Assembly (NCBI GenBank): GCA_002173095.1 | Contig: NHBK01000016.1 | Location: forward strand, 23,786-87,785 | From: Hyphomonadaceae bacterium TMED5 | GTDB taxonomy: Bacteria; Pseudomonadota; Alphaproteobacteria; Caulobacterales; Hyphomonadaceae | Length of the DNA stretch: 64,000 nt | Reading direction: 5' to 3' | Shown: positions 8,390 to 18,520 of the stretch, piece after piece | Position numbering within the stretch: the first letter of the stretch is position 1 | Layout of the letters: every line of letters begins with the position of its first letter | Program-made: the position numbers and the translations under genes | The notes under the pieces: model-generated | Databases searched by the model: none | What the model was told of the DNA's origin: nothing | The model's input: only the letters and a program-made list of their open reading frames with translations

Positions 8390-8452
8390 TAATATCGCAT
8401 AATCTAGCGGATATAACCGGCACTGGATATGGCGGAAGAAGGTGAAACGCAA

Positions 8453-9400
8453 GTGAACACGCGCAGATTTCAACATTTAACGCGCAGCGTCGTAACGGGA
8501 CTGGTTGCACTTGTCTCCACGGCATCCATGCTGGTGGCGCAGGCTGGCCCATCATCTATTACGACACGCAATCCGGCCCTCACCTATAACGGCCCCGCCA
8601 TATGGCTGATGGAAGATGACGACACGGAGATTTACCTCTTTGGGTCCATCCACGCCCTGCCGCCCGAAACACCGTGGCGACGGGACGAGTTGATGGATGT
8701 GTTTGAAGAGGCGGACATTGTCTATTTCGAAACGTCTGCGCGCGATTCCGGCGCCAATTATATGGACTTCTTTCAGATTGGGCTCGCCGAGCCGGGTGAA
8801 GGCGTCGAAGATGTGCTGAGCGAAGCGCAATATACGCTTCTCTCCAACGCTATGAGAGACGTTGGCCTGAGCATTGAGAGCATTCATGGCCAGCAGCCCT
8901 GGCTTGCTTCGCTGACGCTTGGGTTTATCTCCATGGATGCTGAAGGCGAAATGGCGGGCTATGGTGTTGAAAACTGGATGGAGCGAGAACTGGCCTCCAG
9001 TCGCGAAGTCCGTTCACTGGAAAGCAGCACCTCTGTTGCGCAGGCTTTTTCAGACCTTCCTATGGAAGCCCAGATCGCCATGTTGATGGATGGATTTGAA
9101 AATCCGGATCCAGATGACATGAATGGCTTCGAATCGTTCCAGACAACCATTCGCGATTGGCTGAAGGGCAATCCTGACGCCCTGTATGATGACACGATGG
9201 AAGAAATGCGTGTCCGCCAGCCTGAAGCCTATGCGGTGATGTTTACCAACCGAAACACCGACTGGGCCGAGCAACTCAACGCGCTGATGACCGAAGAAAC
9301 CGGTACAATTCTGGTCGTGGCCGGAGCGGGCCATTTCACTGGCCCGGAAAGCGTTATTCTGATGCTGGAAGATATGGGCTGGAAACCAGAGCAGTTCTGA
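8453..9400 (+). CDS. TraB/GumN family protein, secreted
   Basis: A periplasmic member of the TraB/GumN (Tiki-like) family, putative metal-dependent proteases or hydrolases. The two family His motifs are present: LFGSIHALP near the N-terminus of the mature protein and GAGHFTGPESV near the C-terminus. I prefer GTG 8453 to the in-frame ATG 8429, because it follows GAAGGTG and begins a classic signal peptide (basic start, then TGLVALVSTASMLVAQA). It is the first chromosomal gene after the integration site. Its substrate is unknown. Confidence 0.82.
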   Translation: MNTRRFQHLTRSVVTGLVALVSTASMLVAQAGPSSITTRNPALTYNGPAIWLMEDDDTEIYLFGSIHALPPETPWRRDELMDVFEEADIVYFETSARDSGANYMDFFQIGLAEPGEGVEDVLSEAQYTLLSNAMRDVGLSIESIHGQQPWLASLTLGFISMDAEGEMAGYGVENWMERELASSREVRSLESSTSVAQAFSDLPMEAQIAMLMDGFENPDPDDMNGFESFQTTIRDWLKGNPDALYDDTMEEMRVRQPEAYAVMFTNRNTDWAEQLNALMTEETGTILVVAGAGHFTGPESVILMLEDMGWKPEQF

Positions 9401-9415
9401 CCCAGCCAGCTAATC

Positions 9416-10366
9416 TCAGCTATCGCTCGTCATAGAGACGAATACATCTTCAAGGTCTGGCTCTTCGGTCGCCAAATCTGCAATTGAGATACCTTCACTG
9501 CGCACCGTTTCCATCACCCGGCCAAAGCCGGTTTCAGATGCACGGAAGGTAATCGCCAGCGAACCATCCGGGCGCAGTTTAGTGTCAAACTCAGCCAGAG
9601 ATGGCGGAATAGTCGTAACTGTTTCAGTTGGCTGGATAACCAGCGTTTTGTGATCGAGGCGCTTCAGCAGGGTTGCTGTTGGCTCACACGCAATCACCTG
9701 ACCATGATTGATAATACCAATCTCGTCACAAAGCTCCTGAGCTTCCTCAAGATAGTGGGTTGTCAGAATAATGGTTGTGCCGGCCTTGTTCAGCTCGACC
9801 ACATATTCCCAGAGCGAACGGCGCAGCTCTACGTCCACGCCTGCTGTCGGCTCATCAAGAATGAGAACAGGGGGAGTATGCACCAGCGCCTTTGCGACCA
9901 TAAGGCGACGCTTCATGCCGCCAGAGAGCTGGCGCACATAGGCATCGCGCTTATCCGCCAGACCGACCGCAGCCAGAATTTCATCGGTACGGCGTTCTGA
10001 TTTCGGAACGCCATAAAAACCGGCCTGCAACTCCATGCTTTCGAACGGCGTGAAGAACGGGTCCATGGTGATTTCCTGCGGAACAACACCAATGGCAGAG
10101 CGCGCAGCACGCGGCTGAGCGTCAATATCTTTGCCCCAGATATGCGCAGTACCGCCCGTCTTTGTCACAAGACCGGAAAGAATGTTGATGAAGGTCGATT
10201 TACCCGCGCCGTTCGGGCCAAGAAGACCAAAGATCGATCCGCGACGGATTTTGAGGTCTATGCCCTTCAGAGCCTGCTTTGCCGGGAGTTTCCCAGAAGC
10301 CCTGTAGGTTTTTTCAAGGCCCACTGCTTCAATTGCAAACTCAGGTTTCTGATTTTCAGCGGTCAT
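9416..10366 (-). CDS. ABC transporter ATP-binding protein, DrrA/CcmA type
   Basis: Cytoplasmic ATPase subunit of an ABC-2 type exporter. Walker A GPNGAGKST (about residues 48-56), signature LSGGMKRR, Walker B LILDEPT and switch-His THYLEEA are all intact. The C-terminal extension (about 230-315) is the ABC-2 type accessory domain. ATG 10366 follows a GAAAGAAG site; the longer frame adds 14 unlikely residues. No permease gene lies on either side, so the partner is elsewhere. It converges with the TraB gene with 15 bases between them. Confidence 0.92.
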   Translation of the reverse strand: MTAENQKPEFAIEAVGLEKTYRASGKLPAKQALKGIDLKIRRGSIFGLLGPNGAGKSTFINILSGLVTKTGGTAHIWGKDIDAQPRAARSAIGVVPQEITMDPFFTPFESMELQAGFYGVPKSERRTDEILAAVGLADKRDAYVRQLSGGMKRRLMVAKALVHTPPVLILDEPTAGVDVELRRSLWEYVVELNKAGTTIILTTHYLEEAQELCDEIGIINHGQVIACEPTATLLKRLDHKTLVIQPTETVTTIPPSLAEFDTKLRPDGSLAITFRASETGFGRVMETVRSEGISIADLATEEPDLEDVFVSMTSDS

Positions 10367-10455
10367 ATCAGCTTCTTTCAAGATTGACGTTGCACGCACG
10401 CTGAACATACCTAGTGTGCATTATCGGTTTCACAAAGCCACGAGGGCTGAAAAAT

Positions 10456-10653
10456 ATGGTGAGTGAAGTAGAACTAAAGACTGCACCTGAGGTTCTGATT
10501 GTAGAAGACCACAAAATCGCTTGTGATGGCGGTGGTGGTGCACTGGGTCACCCAAAGGTCTGGTACGAGATGGGCGACGAAGATTACGTCACCTGCAAAT
10601 ACTGTGACCGGCTCTTCATCCTGAAGGGTTCAGAACACGATCCTAACCGGTAA
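10456..10653 (+). CDS. Zinc-finger domain-containing protein (zf-CHCC, NDUFS6-like)
   Basis: A 65-aa protein with a Cys/His zinc knuckle: C near residue 22 (KIACDGG), H in LGHPKV and CKYC near the C-terminus. This is the bacterial relative of the mitochondrial complex I subunit NDUFS6, common and conserved in Alphaproteobacteria; its exact role in bacteria is unsettled. ATG 10456 gives the family's usual start. It precedes the DASS carrier by 9 bases and may be co-transcribed with it. Confidence 0.85.
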   Translation: MVSEVELKTAPEVLIVEDHKIACDGGGGALGHPKVWYEMGDEDYVTCKYCDRLFILKGSEHDPNR

Positions 10654-10662
10654 ACTGATCTG

Positions 10663-12117
10663 ATGGCGTGGGCGGGGAGAACCACTTCACAGACAGTCGG
10701 TCTGGTCCTTGGACCTGTGCTCGCTCTGGCAATGGCTATTTGCCCTGTGCCAGAGGGCCTGACCCTACCTGCATGGCACACGGCAGCACTTCTCGTGCTG
10801 ATGGCCGTCTGGTGGGCGACTGAAGCCATTCCAATTCCGGCGACTGCGCTTCTCCCCCTTATTGTAATCCCGCTCATTGGTGCTGGCACGGCTGGTGAAG
10901 CCGCTGGCGGCTATTCCAGTACGATCGTGCTTCTTTTGCTCGGCGGGTTCGTCGTTGCGATGGGTATCGAACGCTGGAATTTACACACCCGTATCGCGCT
11001 GAACATTGTTTCGCGCTCGGGCAATCGCCGGCGCTTCATCATTGCTGGCTTCATGATGGCCACCGCGCTGATTTCTGCGTGGATTTCCAATACTGCCACG
11101 ACACTTATGATGGTGCCGATTGCCATGTCGGTCGCCTCTGAAACGGGTGATAAGGAAGGCTTTTTCACCAAAGCTGTGCTGCTGGGCATTTGCTATTCGG
11201 CGAGTATTGGCGGTGTCGCAACGCCAATCGGCACACCAACAAACCTCATCGCAATTGACTGGCTTCGCACCAATACAGGCGAAGACATTGGCTATTTCCA
11301 ATGGATGGCCTTTGGCGTGCCAGCCATGCTGCTGCTCATTCCACTCGCCTGGTTTGTGGTGACGCGCGGTCTGCCGAAACGCAGCGTAAGCGACGACCCG
11401 AATGCGGCGCAGGCAGAAATTCGAGAACACCTTCGGGCTCTCGGTTCAATCTCAAAGCCAGAAGCCCGCGTTGCTATGGTCTTTGGCGTCGTCGCAACGC
11501 TATGGGTTCTGCGCGTTCCTATTCAGGACTTTATCGCACCCCTGCCCGGCATGGGCTGGCTTTCGGCGCTCGGCGATATGGGTATTGCCGCTTTCGGCGC
11601 GGTGCTGATGTTCCTTGTGCCCGCAGGCGGCGAGGAAAAGCGGTCACTCATCACCTGGGAAGAAGCCGTTCAACTGCCCTGGGGTGTCATTCTTCTTTTC
11701 GGCGGCGGTATTTCGCTTGGTCAGGCGGTTAGCCGAACCGGGCTTTCTGAATGGCTGGGCAATATGCTCACAGCGCTGGAAGGCGCGCCCGCCATTGCGA
11801 TTGTGCTCGTAGTGGTCGCGCTCGTCGTCTATCTGACAGAGCTGACCAGCAATGTTGCCACCATGACAACGCTGGCACCAATCCTCGGCGCGTTCGCAAT
11901 GGGTATTGGGATTGCGCCTGAGAGCCTTCTGGGCCCAGCCGCGGTCGCCGCATCCTGTGCCTTCATGCTGCCGGTTGCGACGGCGCCTAACGCAATTGTT
12001 TATGCCTCAGGACATATGCATGTGAAGGACATGATAAGGGCTGGCTTCTGGATCAATGCAGGCGCCGTTCTCATCATCACGCTGATCGGAACTTATCTCG
12101 CCCCGCTGGCGCTCTGA
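10663..12117 (+). CDS. DASS/SLC13 family sodium-dicarboxylate symporter
   Basis: An inner-membrane carrier of 484 aa with about 11-12 hydrophobic helices. It holds both pseudo-repeat signature motifs of the divalent anion:sodium symporters: SNTATT (about residue 145) and SNVATMT (about residue 386). Substrates in this family are succinate, malate, citrate or sulfate; the exact one cannot be read here. The start is 9 bases past the zf-CHCC stop. It converges on the next gene with a 2-base gap. Confidence 0.9.
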   Translation: MAWAGRTTSQTVGLVLGPVLALAMAICPVPEGLTLPAWHTAALLVLMAVWWATEAIPIPATALLPLIVIPLIGAGTAGEAAGGYSSTIVLLLLGGFVVAMGIERWNLHTRIALNIVSRSGNRRRFIIAGFMMATALISAWISNTATTLMMVPIAMSVASETGDKEGFFTKAVLLGICYSASIGGVATPIGTPTNLIAIDWLRTNTGEDIGYFQWMAFGVPAMLLLIPLAWFVVTRGLPKRSVSDDPNAAQAEIREHLRALGSISKPEARVAMVFGVVATLWVLRVPIQDFIAPLPGMGWLSALGDMGIAAFGAVLMFLVPAGGEEKRSLITWEEAVQLPWGVILLFGGGISLGQAVSRTGLSEWLGNMLTALEGAPAIAIVLVVVALVVYLTELTSNVATMTTLAPILGAFAMGIGIAPESLLGPAAVAASCAFMLPVATAPNAIVYASGHMHVKDMIRAGFWINAGAVLIITLIGTYLAPLAL

Positions 12118-12119
12118 TC

Positions 12120-12575
12120 TTATTTCAGAACGCCGCGCTTGGCCTGATAGCTCGCATACCAGAGCGCAAAAATCAGTACGACAAAGATAATACCGCCCGC
12201 GATATAGCCGGAGGAATCCGCACCCGGCATTGGGTTCAGAACCATATTGTGAATGGATGAGGCGACATAGCCGATCAAGCCCGCCAGATAGAGCGGCACG
12301 GCAAGCTTCATCTTCAGAAGCAGACAGATCGAGCCTATAAAACACGCGCCGACAGAAGCCCCCCAGAGCAACACCATCCAGAGCGGAAACCCGTAGAAAT
12401 AGGCCAGCTGCTCTTCGGTGAAGGCACTCATATAAAAGTCGGCCTGCAATTGCGTCATCGAGAAATCGAACACGCCAAAAGCATTGAACAGAACCAGAAA
12501 AATGCTGATCGCCCAGAACGACCAACCCGCACGCGCACCCATAGACATCGTCAGCACCCCGCTGCTTTGAGCCAT
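12120..12575 (-). CDS. Four-helix membrane protein of unknown function, 151 aa
   Basis: Four hydrophobic helices (about residues 18-38, 63-84, 90-112, 121-143), with acidic and aromatic residues in the first loop. The general layout is like small DUF-type membrane proteins of marine Alphaproteobacteria. I do not recognise a defined family, and no catalytic or metal motif is visible. It is transcribed alone, divergently from polA. Confidence 0.65.
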   Translation of the reverse strand: MAQSSGVLTMSMGARAGWSFWAISIFLVLFNAFGVFDFSMTQLQADFYMSAFTEEQLAYFYGFPLWMVLLWGASVGACFIGSICLLLKMKLAVPLYLAGLIGYVASSIHNMVLNPMPGADSSGYIAGGIIFVVLIFALWYASYQAKRGVLK

Positions 12576-12710
12576 CAGATTTCCCTGAATTCAGCCATTC
12601 GTCAAATAGCTGGGCTTCGACCGAAAATTTCTTGTCGGCGAAAGTGGAACTCCTGTTGGACCTTACGGGCGATACCGGTAAACCTGACATGATCTGAGGA
12701 ATCATTGCGA

Positions 12711-15503
12711 ATGACCGACAAAACCGCCCCTGTCACCGAAGACAGCCATGTCTATCTGATTGACGCGTCCGGATATATTTTCCGTGCCTTCCACGCGCTG
12801 CCACCGCTCACCCGTCCTTCCGACGGTCTGCCTGTTGGCGCGCTGCAGGGGTTCTGCAACATGCTGTGGAAACTGCTCGAAGACCTGAAAGGCGATGAGC
12901 GGCCAACGCACTTTGCCTGTGTGTTCGACAAGGGCAGCTATACCTTCCGCAATGACATGTATGCCGACTACAAGGCCAATCGCCCACCCGCGCCGGAAGA
13001 TCTGGTCCCGCAATTCCCGCTCATGCGCGATGCTGCGCGCGCCTTCGGTACGCCAGCCATCGAAATGGAAGGCTATGAAGCCGACGACCTGATCGCGACC
13101 TATGCCCGTCAGGCCGAAGCCGCGGGTGCACGCGTCACCATTGTGTCTTCAGATAAAGACCTGATGCAGCTCGTTTCTGAGCATATCTCACTGCTGGACA
13201 CGATGAAGAACCGCCGCATTAGCTATGAAGAGGTGATGGATAAATTCGGCGTGTCACCTGACAAGGTGATCGACGTCCAATCATTGGCAGGCGACAGCGT
13301 CGACAACGTTCCGGGCGCACCAGGCATTGGCATCAAAACGGCGGCACAACTCATCAACGAATATGGCGATGTCGAAACACTTCTCCAGCGTGCAGAAGAG
13401 ATCAAACAGCCAAAGCGTCGCCAGACGCTGATCGACCATGCAGACAATATCCGCATTTCCCGCGACCTCGTTACGCTGAAGACGGATGTGCCGGTCGACA
13501 CGCCGATTGAAGCGTTGAAAGTGGATGATCCTGACCCGGCAACGCTGATCGCCTTTCTGGAAGGTATGGAATTCCGCACCATCACCCGCCGCGTCAAAGA
13601 ACAGTTTGAAGCCGAAGGTGAGATTGAACCGGCCGCCGAGCGCGAGGGGCTCGACACCTCCGCTTATGACACGGTGATCACCGAGGCCGCACTGAATGAG
13701 TGGGTCGAGAAAATCCGCAAAGCAGGCATCATTGCAGTCGATACCGAAACCGATGCTTTGGATTCTGTATCTGCAAACCTTGTTGGCATTTCCATTGCCA
13801 CCGGTCCGAATGAAGCCTGCTATATTCCTGTCGGACACGTCTCCGCACCGGAAGGCCAGCTCGACTTCGGAGATGCACCGAAACCAGATCAGCTGCCGCT
13901 CGACACCGTTATCGCAACACTCAAGCCTGTGCTTGAGGATGATGGCATTCTGAAGATTGGTCAGAACTTCAAATATGACCTCGCCGTTTTCAGCCGATAT
14001 GGCATCAATGTCGCCCCTTATGACGACACCATGCTGCAATCCTATGTGCTGCATGCAGGCATGCACGGCCATGGCATGGATGAGCTTTCTGAACGCTTCC
14101 TTGGCCACACCCCCATTTCATTCAAAGATGTCTGCGGCTCTGGCAAAAGCCAGATCACATTTGACCGGGTCACGCTCGACAAAGCGACACCTTATGCAGC
14201 CGAAGATGCAGACGTCACATTGCGGCTCTGGAATATCTTCCGACCGCTTCTGATCCAGCGTCAGGTAAAAACGGTTTATGAGCGCATTGAGCGACCGCTT
14301 CCGGCGGTCATCTCGGCCATGGAACTGGAAGGCATTAAAGTCGATCGCGATGCGCTATCACGCATGTCATCGGACTTCTCTCAGCGCATGGCAGGCTTTG
14401 AGGCCGAAGCCTATGAACTGGCTGGGCGTGAGTTCAATCTGGGGTCCCCAAAGCAGCTTGGAGAGATCCTTTTTGATGAAATGGCGCTTCCGGGCGGCAA
14501 GAAAACCAAGACCGGCGCCTGGTCGACCGATGCCGACAAACTGGAAGAGCTCGCAGCGGCTGGTCACGACCTTCCGCAGACGATTATTCAGTGGCGCACG
14601 CTGTCCAAGCTGAAAAGCACTTATGCCGACGCACTCCAGCAAGCCATCAACCCGAATACCGGGCGCGTGCATACATCATTCTCACTGGCTGTTGCACAGA
14701 CCGGGCGCCTGTCATCCACGGACCCGAACCTTCAAAACATTCCGATCCGTACAGAAGAAGGCCGTAAAATTCGCGAAGCCTTCGTGGCGGAACCCGGCAA
14801 TGTGCTCGTCTCTGCCGACTATTCTCAGATCGAGCTGCGCCTGCTTGCGCATATCGCAGATATCGATGCCCTGAAGACGGCCTTCCGTGAGGGTCTGGAT
14901 ATTCACGCCATGACAGCGAGCGAAATGTTCGACACGCCAATTGAGGGCATGGACCCTATGGTTCGCCGTCAGGCAAAAGCGATCAACTTTGGCATTATTT
15001 ACGGTATCTCCGCATACGGACTATCTAATCAGCTCGGCATTCCGCAAAGCGAAGCGCGCGACTATATCAAAGCCTATTTCGAGAAATTCCCCGGCATTCG
15101 CAAATATATGGATGACACCAAAGAGTTCGCGAAAGAGCACAGCTTTGTGCAGACGATTTATGGGCGCAAATGCTGGGTGCAGGGCATTAAAGCCAAAAAT
15201 CCAGCGCAGCGTAATTTCGCTGAACGTCAGGCCATTAACGCGCCAATTCAAGGCTCCGCTGCAGATATCATCAAGCGCGCAATGATCGCTATGCCGTCTG
15301 CTTTGAGCGCTGCGGGCCTTAAAGGACGCATGCTGCTGCAGGTGCATGATGAATTGATTTTCGAATGCCCTGAGGCCGAAGCACAACAGCTCATTTCTAC
15401 CGTTCGCGGTGTCATGGAAAGCGCGACAGCCCCTTCCCTGAAACTGTCTGTCCCACTCGAAGTGGAAGCTCAGGCTGCGCTCAATTGGGCCGAGGCACAT
15501 TAA
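12711..15503 (+). CDS. polA: DNA polymerase I
   Basis: Repair and Okazaki-fragment polymerase of 930 aa with all three domains: 5'-3' exonuclease (about 1-300), 3'-5' proofreading domain with DTETD, FKYDL and YAAEDAD all intact, and family A polymerase with motif A DYSQIELRLLAH, motif B KAINFGIIYG and motif C LQVHDELIFE. ATG 12711 follows TGAGGA; the TTG two codons earlier is less likely. It is monocistronic. A retained proofreading motif set is worth noting because many bacterial Pol I enzymes have lost it. Confidence 0.98.
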   Translation: MTDKTAPVTEDSHVYLIDASGYIFRAFHALPPLTRPSDGLPVGALQGFCNMLWKLLEDLKGDERPTHFACVFDKGSYTFRNDMYADYKANRPPAPEDLVPQFPLMRDAARAFGTPAIEMEGYEADDLIATYARQAEAAGARVTIVSSDKDLMQLVSEHISLLDTMKNRRISYEEVMDKFGVSPDKVIDVQSLAGDSVDNVPGAPGIGIKTAAQLINEYGDVETLLQRAEEIKQPKRRQTLIDHADNIRISRDLVTLKTDVPVDTPIEALKVDDPDPATLIAFLEGMEFRTITRRVKEQFEAEGEIEPAAEREGLDTSAYDTVITEAALNEWVEKIRKAGIIAVDTETDALDSVSANLVGISIATGPNEACYIPVGHVSAPEGQLDFGDAPKPDQLPLDTVIATLKPVLEDDGILKIGQNFKYDLAVFSRYGINVAPYDDTMLQSYVLHAGMHGHGMDELSERFLGHTPISFKDVCGSGKSQITFDRVTLDKATPYAAEDADVTLRLWNIFRPLLIQRQVKTVYERIERPLPAVISAMELEGIKVDRDALSRMSSDFSQRMAGFEAEAYELAGREFNLGSPKQLGEILFDEMALPGGKKTKTGAWSTDADKLEELAAAGHDLPQTIIQWRTLSKLKSTYADALQQAINPNTGRVHTSFSLAVAQTGRLSSTDPNLQNIPIRTEEGRKIREAFVAEPGNVLVSADYSQIELRLLAHIADIDALKTAFREGLDIHAMTASEMFDTPIEGMDPMVRRQAKAINFGIIYGISAYGLSNQLGIPQSEARDYIKAYFEKFPGIRKYMDDTKEFAKEHSFVQTIYGRKCWVQGIKAKNPAQRNFAERQAINAPIQGSAADIIKRAMIAMPSALSAAGLKGRMLLQVHDELIFECPEAEAQQLISTVRGVMESATAPSLKLSVPLEVEAQAALNWAEAH

Positions 15504-15565
15504 TTGGAACTAATACTCGCTCAGTAACTTTACTTTGCAGTCCCCCATAAAGACTGCTAGGCATT

Positions 15566-17020
15566 GTGAGTATTATCCCGGAACGCCACATGGATCAGAA
15601 ATTCCGCTTCCCTAGTGCGGAAAAACTAATAGGCCTGTTTTCAGCCGGCGCGACAGATACCTGGCTCGCTGCAATTATCCATTCTTCGAATGACGCCATC
15701 GTTTCCAAAACACTGGACGGCATCATTACCAGCTGGAATCCCGCCGCTGAGCGCATGTTCGGTTTCTCTGAAGACGAAATGCTCGAAACGTCTATCCGCC
15801 GGATCGTTCCAGACAGGCTGCAAAGCGAAGAAGATCATATTCTCGCATCCATCGCCCGCGGCCAGCGCATTGAACAGTTTGAAACTATGCGCTTGCATAA
15901 AGACGGTCATGAAATTCCAATTTCAGTGAACGTTTCGCCAATCCTGAATGAGAAGGGCGAAGTGGTCGGCGCATCCAAAATTGCGCGCGACATCACTAAA
16001 GAGGTGCAGCACCGAAAGCTGCTAGCAGATAGCGAAGACCGGTTCCGTAACCTTGCCGACAACATGTCCCAGTTCGCCTGGATGGCGGACGCAACCGGGC
16101 ATATTTTCTGGTACAATAAGCGCTGGTTTGAATACACCGGCACCACGCTAGAGCAGATGCAGGGCTATGGCTGGGCCGAGGTTCACCATCCTGAACAAAT
16201 CGACCGGGTCATGGCGAAATACCGTTTCTGTATGGACAATGGTCAGGACTGGGAAGACACCTTCCCCTTACGCGGAAAAGACGGCGAATACCGCTGGTTC
16301 CTGTCTCGTGCACGCCCGATCCGCGACGAAGATGGCACAATCATTCGCTGGTTTGGCACGAATACAGACATCACTGAAGAACGTGAGCGTCGTGAGCAGA
16401 TCCGCTTCCTGATGCGTGAGGTCAATCACCGGTCCAAAAACATGCTCGCATTGGTTCAGGGCATTGCGCGCCAGACCGGACGCAAGGAACATCCGGAATT
16501 CGTGCGCAAATTTGAGAACCGGCTGCACTCATTGTCCGCGAGCCACGATCTGCTGACGAGTTCCGGCTGGCGCGGCATGACGCTGGAAGACCTTCTGGCC
16601 TCCCAATTGGGCCATTTGTCAGATCTGCTCGAAGACCGCATTCACATCACGGGCGACCCGGTAAGCGTGAATGCCTCCTGCGCACAGACTATTGGCATGG
16701 CACTCTATGAGCTTGCGACAAACGCGGCAAAATACGGTGCCTTGTCGAATGAAACCGGTGAAGTGGACATTCACTGGGAGCTCATTGAGACAGAAGACCC
16801 GGATAAACCACGACTGCGAATGTCATGGCAGGAACGTGGCGGCCCGAGCGTCATCGAACCCGACCATAAAGGCTTTGGGTCGGTCGTTATCGGTCAGATG
16901 TGCAAGTCCGCATTGTCCGGTGAAGTCATTCTTGAATATCGCCCGGATGGCTTTTTCTGGAGCGTCACGGGCGCGCCCGGACGCGGGCTGGACCTCAGTG
17001 AGGATGAAATCGTCGAGTAA
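15566..17020 (+). CDS. PAS-PAS HWE-type sensor histidine kinase
   Basis: A soluble kinase of 484 aa: PAS 1 (about 30-150, SSNDAIVSKTLDGIITSWNP), PAS 2 (about 155-280), then an HWE-type kinase core with phospho-acceptor His in REVNHRSKNMLAL (about residue 291), N-box ALYELATNAAKYGAL and the HWE element itself (IHWEL). HWE kinases are frequent in Alphaproteobacteria and often bind flavin, or act in the general stress response. No partner regulator is adjacent, so it is an orphan. The frame can begin at GTG 15566 or ATG 15590. Confidence 0.92.
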   Translation: MSIIPERHMDQKFRFPSAEKLIGLFSAGATDTWLAAIIHSSNDAIVSKTLDGIITSWNPAAERMFGFSEDEMLETSIRRIVPDRLQSEEDHILASIARGQRIEQFETMRLHKDGHEIPISVNVSPILNEKGEVVGASKIARDITKEVQHRKLLADSEDRFRNLADNMSQFAWMADATGHIFWYNKRWFEYTGTTLEQMQGYGWAEVHHPEQIDRVMAKYRFCMDNGQDWEDTFPLRGKDGEYRWFLSRARPIRDEDGTIIRWFGTNTDITEERERREQIRFLMREVNHRSKNMLALVQGIARQTGRKEHPEFVRKFENRLHSLSASHDLLTSSGWRGMTLEDLLASQLGHLSDLLEDRIHITGDPVSVNASCAQTIGMALYELATNAAKYGALSNETGEVDIHWELIETEDPDKPRLRMSWQERGGPSVIEPDHKGFGSVVIGQMCKSALSGEVILEYRPDGFFWSVTGAPGRGLDLSEDEIVE

Positions 17021-17173
17021 GTCCGTTCAATTTATTACCGAAAAGTTTCCAAATTCCGCGCAATTTTATTGTTTTATTCTCCATATAAAACAGTGTACTA
17101 TGCTAAACGCCATAATCGGGAAACTTACTGTTTACCGAAAACCATCAGAAACCGGACGAAATTTAACACATTT

Positions 17174-17674
17174 TTAACCGGCGGAGCGGGTTCCGAGCCG
17201 CTCCTCGCTCATCCCCAGCCACCGATAAAGCTCCAGCGCGCCCGTCTGGTTATCGGCTCGCGCTTTCAACTCAACGCGGGGAAATCCCTGCGAACGAAAC
17301 TCGGCAAAAATCCGGAACATCATCGCACGGGCAAGGCCAATGCGTCTGAAGTTAGGGTGCACGCCGATATCTTTGACAAACCCGGAGCTCCAGCAATGGG
17401 CGAACGCCGCCATTTTTCCGGTTTCCTGATGAAAGAGAACGAAACAGCATTCCGCGTCGAACTCTGAATCGTCGGAAATACACGCCCACCAGTCATCAAA
17501 GTCTTCCACTTCTCCCCCACCATTTGCGAAAGCCAGGTTCAGAAGTGTACGCGCTTCGCGGGCGTGCGCCTCGCCATTAAACGGGATAAAGGCAAATCCT
17601 TCAGGCAGTTCCGGGGACGGTGTCTCCCGTGAAGTCAAATCGTATCGAAAACGTATGACGCCATTCAGAGGCAT
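17174..17674 (-). CDS. GNAT family N-acetyltransferase
   Basis: A soluble enzyme of 166 aa that transfers an acyl group from CoA. Motif A is visible as VKDIGVHPNFRRIGLARAMM (about 106-125), containing the pyrophosphate-binding R-x-x-G-x-A loop; the C-terminal ALELYRWLGM is motif B. The substrate is unknown. It is 6 bases from the SDR upstream on the same strand, so the two are probably co-transcribed. Confidence 0.85.
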   Translation of the reverse strand: MPLNGVIRFRYDLTSRETPSPELPEGFAFIPFNGEAHAREARTLLNLAFANGGGEVEDFDDWWACISDDSEFDAECCFVLFHQETGKMAAFAHCWSSGFVKDIGVHPNFRRIGLARAMMFRIFAEFRSQGFPRVELKARADNQTGALELYRWLGMSEERLGTRSAG

Positions 17675-17680
17675 TTCCGG

Positions 17681-18472
17681 TCAGTCCCTCACATACCTTG
17701 ATTGCTGACGCATTGCAGCTCGTGCAACTGGATCAGGTAAAACGTGAGCCAACGCGGCTATCGCTTTGTTCACCCCGCCAGTGACAACAACGGGGCGATT
17801 TGCCTCCACGGCTTCAAATCCCGCTTCCGCGACCTCGTCGGCTTTCTGCCACATATAATCGGGTAGTTCAGAGACACGCTCTCTTTGCCCGTTCACATCG
17901 TGAAACTCTGAATAGGTAAGACCGGGGCACACCGCCGTCACATGGACGCCCGTTCCAGCCGTTTCTTCATTCAGAGATTCGGACAACTTCATGAGAGCCG
18001 ACTTTACCGGCCCATACAGCGTATGCCCCTTCGATCCGGGCAAAAAACTAACGAGTGAGGCCACATTTATGATCCGCCCAAACCCGCGCGCCTGCATTCC
18101 TGGCAGCACGCGATGGCAAATCTCCGTCGGCGTTGTCAGCATCAGTTGCAGGAAGTCACGCTGATCTTCCCAGCTAGTTTCAACAAATGTCCCCGGCAAG
18201 CCAAAACCGGCATTATTCACGACCGCATCAAGCGGCCGTCCTCTGGCCTCGATACGATTTAGGAGGTCCAATGGCGCGTCCGGTCTGGACAGGTCCGCAG
18301 TCGCCACGGACACATCCACCCCGTAGGATTCAGACAAACTATGCGCAAGCGCCACCAGCCGATCTTCCCGGCGCGCAGACACAATGAGATCATACCCATT
18401 CATGGCATAGGTTTTGGCAAAAGCTTCGCCAATGCCCGCTGACGCGCCCGTAATCAGTACCAATTTCCGCAA
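17681..18472 (-). CDS. Short-chain dehydrogenase/reductase
   Basis: A 263-aa classical SDR. The NAD(P)-binding TGASAGIG is at about 7-14, NNAG near 87-90, and the catalytic Tyr-Lys pair in LYGPVKSALM (about 155-164) with Ser in the preceding NVASLVSF. The C-terminal VARAAMRQQSRY region is like the DltE/YqjQ-type SDRs. It heads a two-gene unit with the GNAT gene. The substrate is unknown. Confidence 0.88.
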   Translation of the reverse strand: MRKLVLITGASAGIGEAFAKTYAMNGYDLIVSARREDRLVALAHSLSESYGVDVSVATADLSRPDAPLDLLNRIEARGRPLDAVVNNAGFGLPGTFVETSWEDQRDFLQLMLTTPTEICHRVLPGMQARGFGRIINVASLVSFLPGSKGHTLYGPVKSALMKLSESLNEETAGTGVHVTAVCPGLTYSEFHDVNGQRERVSELPDYMWQKADEVAEAGFEAVEANRPVVVTGGVNKAIAALAHVLPDPVARAAMRQQSRYVRD

Positions 18473-18520
18473 AAGCCCTCTCCCGACCCTTATGCGATCT
18501 TTATCGTGTAAATTCCACTT

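Noticed and set aside
8207..8392. Short plus-strand frames beyond the recombinase
   Set aside because: They are antisense of the truncated tRNA and spacer (again GGQHSIQLSYG-like) and not genes.
12007..12705. 232-codon minus-strand frame
   Set aside because: Overlaps the DASS carrier end and the membrane protein gene in another frame; no start site or family features.
17163..17178. CtrA-like site TTAA-N7-TTAAC
   Set aside because: It lies at the stop codon of the GNAT gene between converging genes, not in front of any start; chance is more likely.
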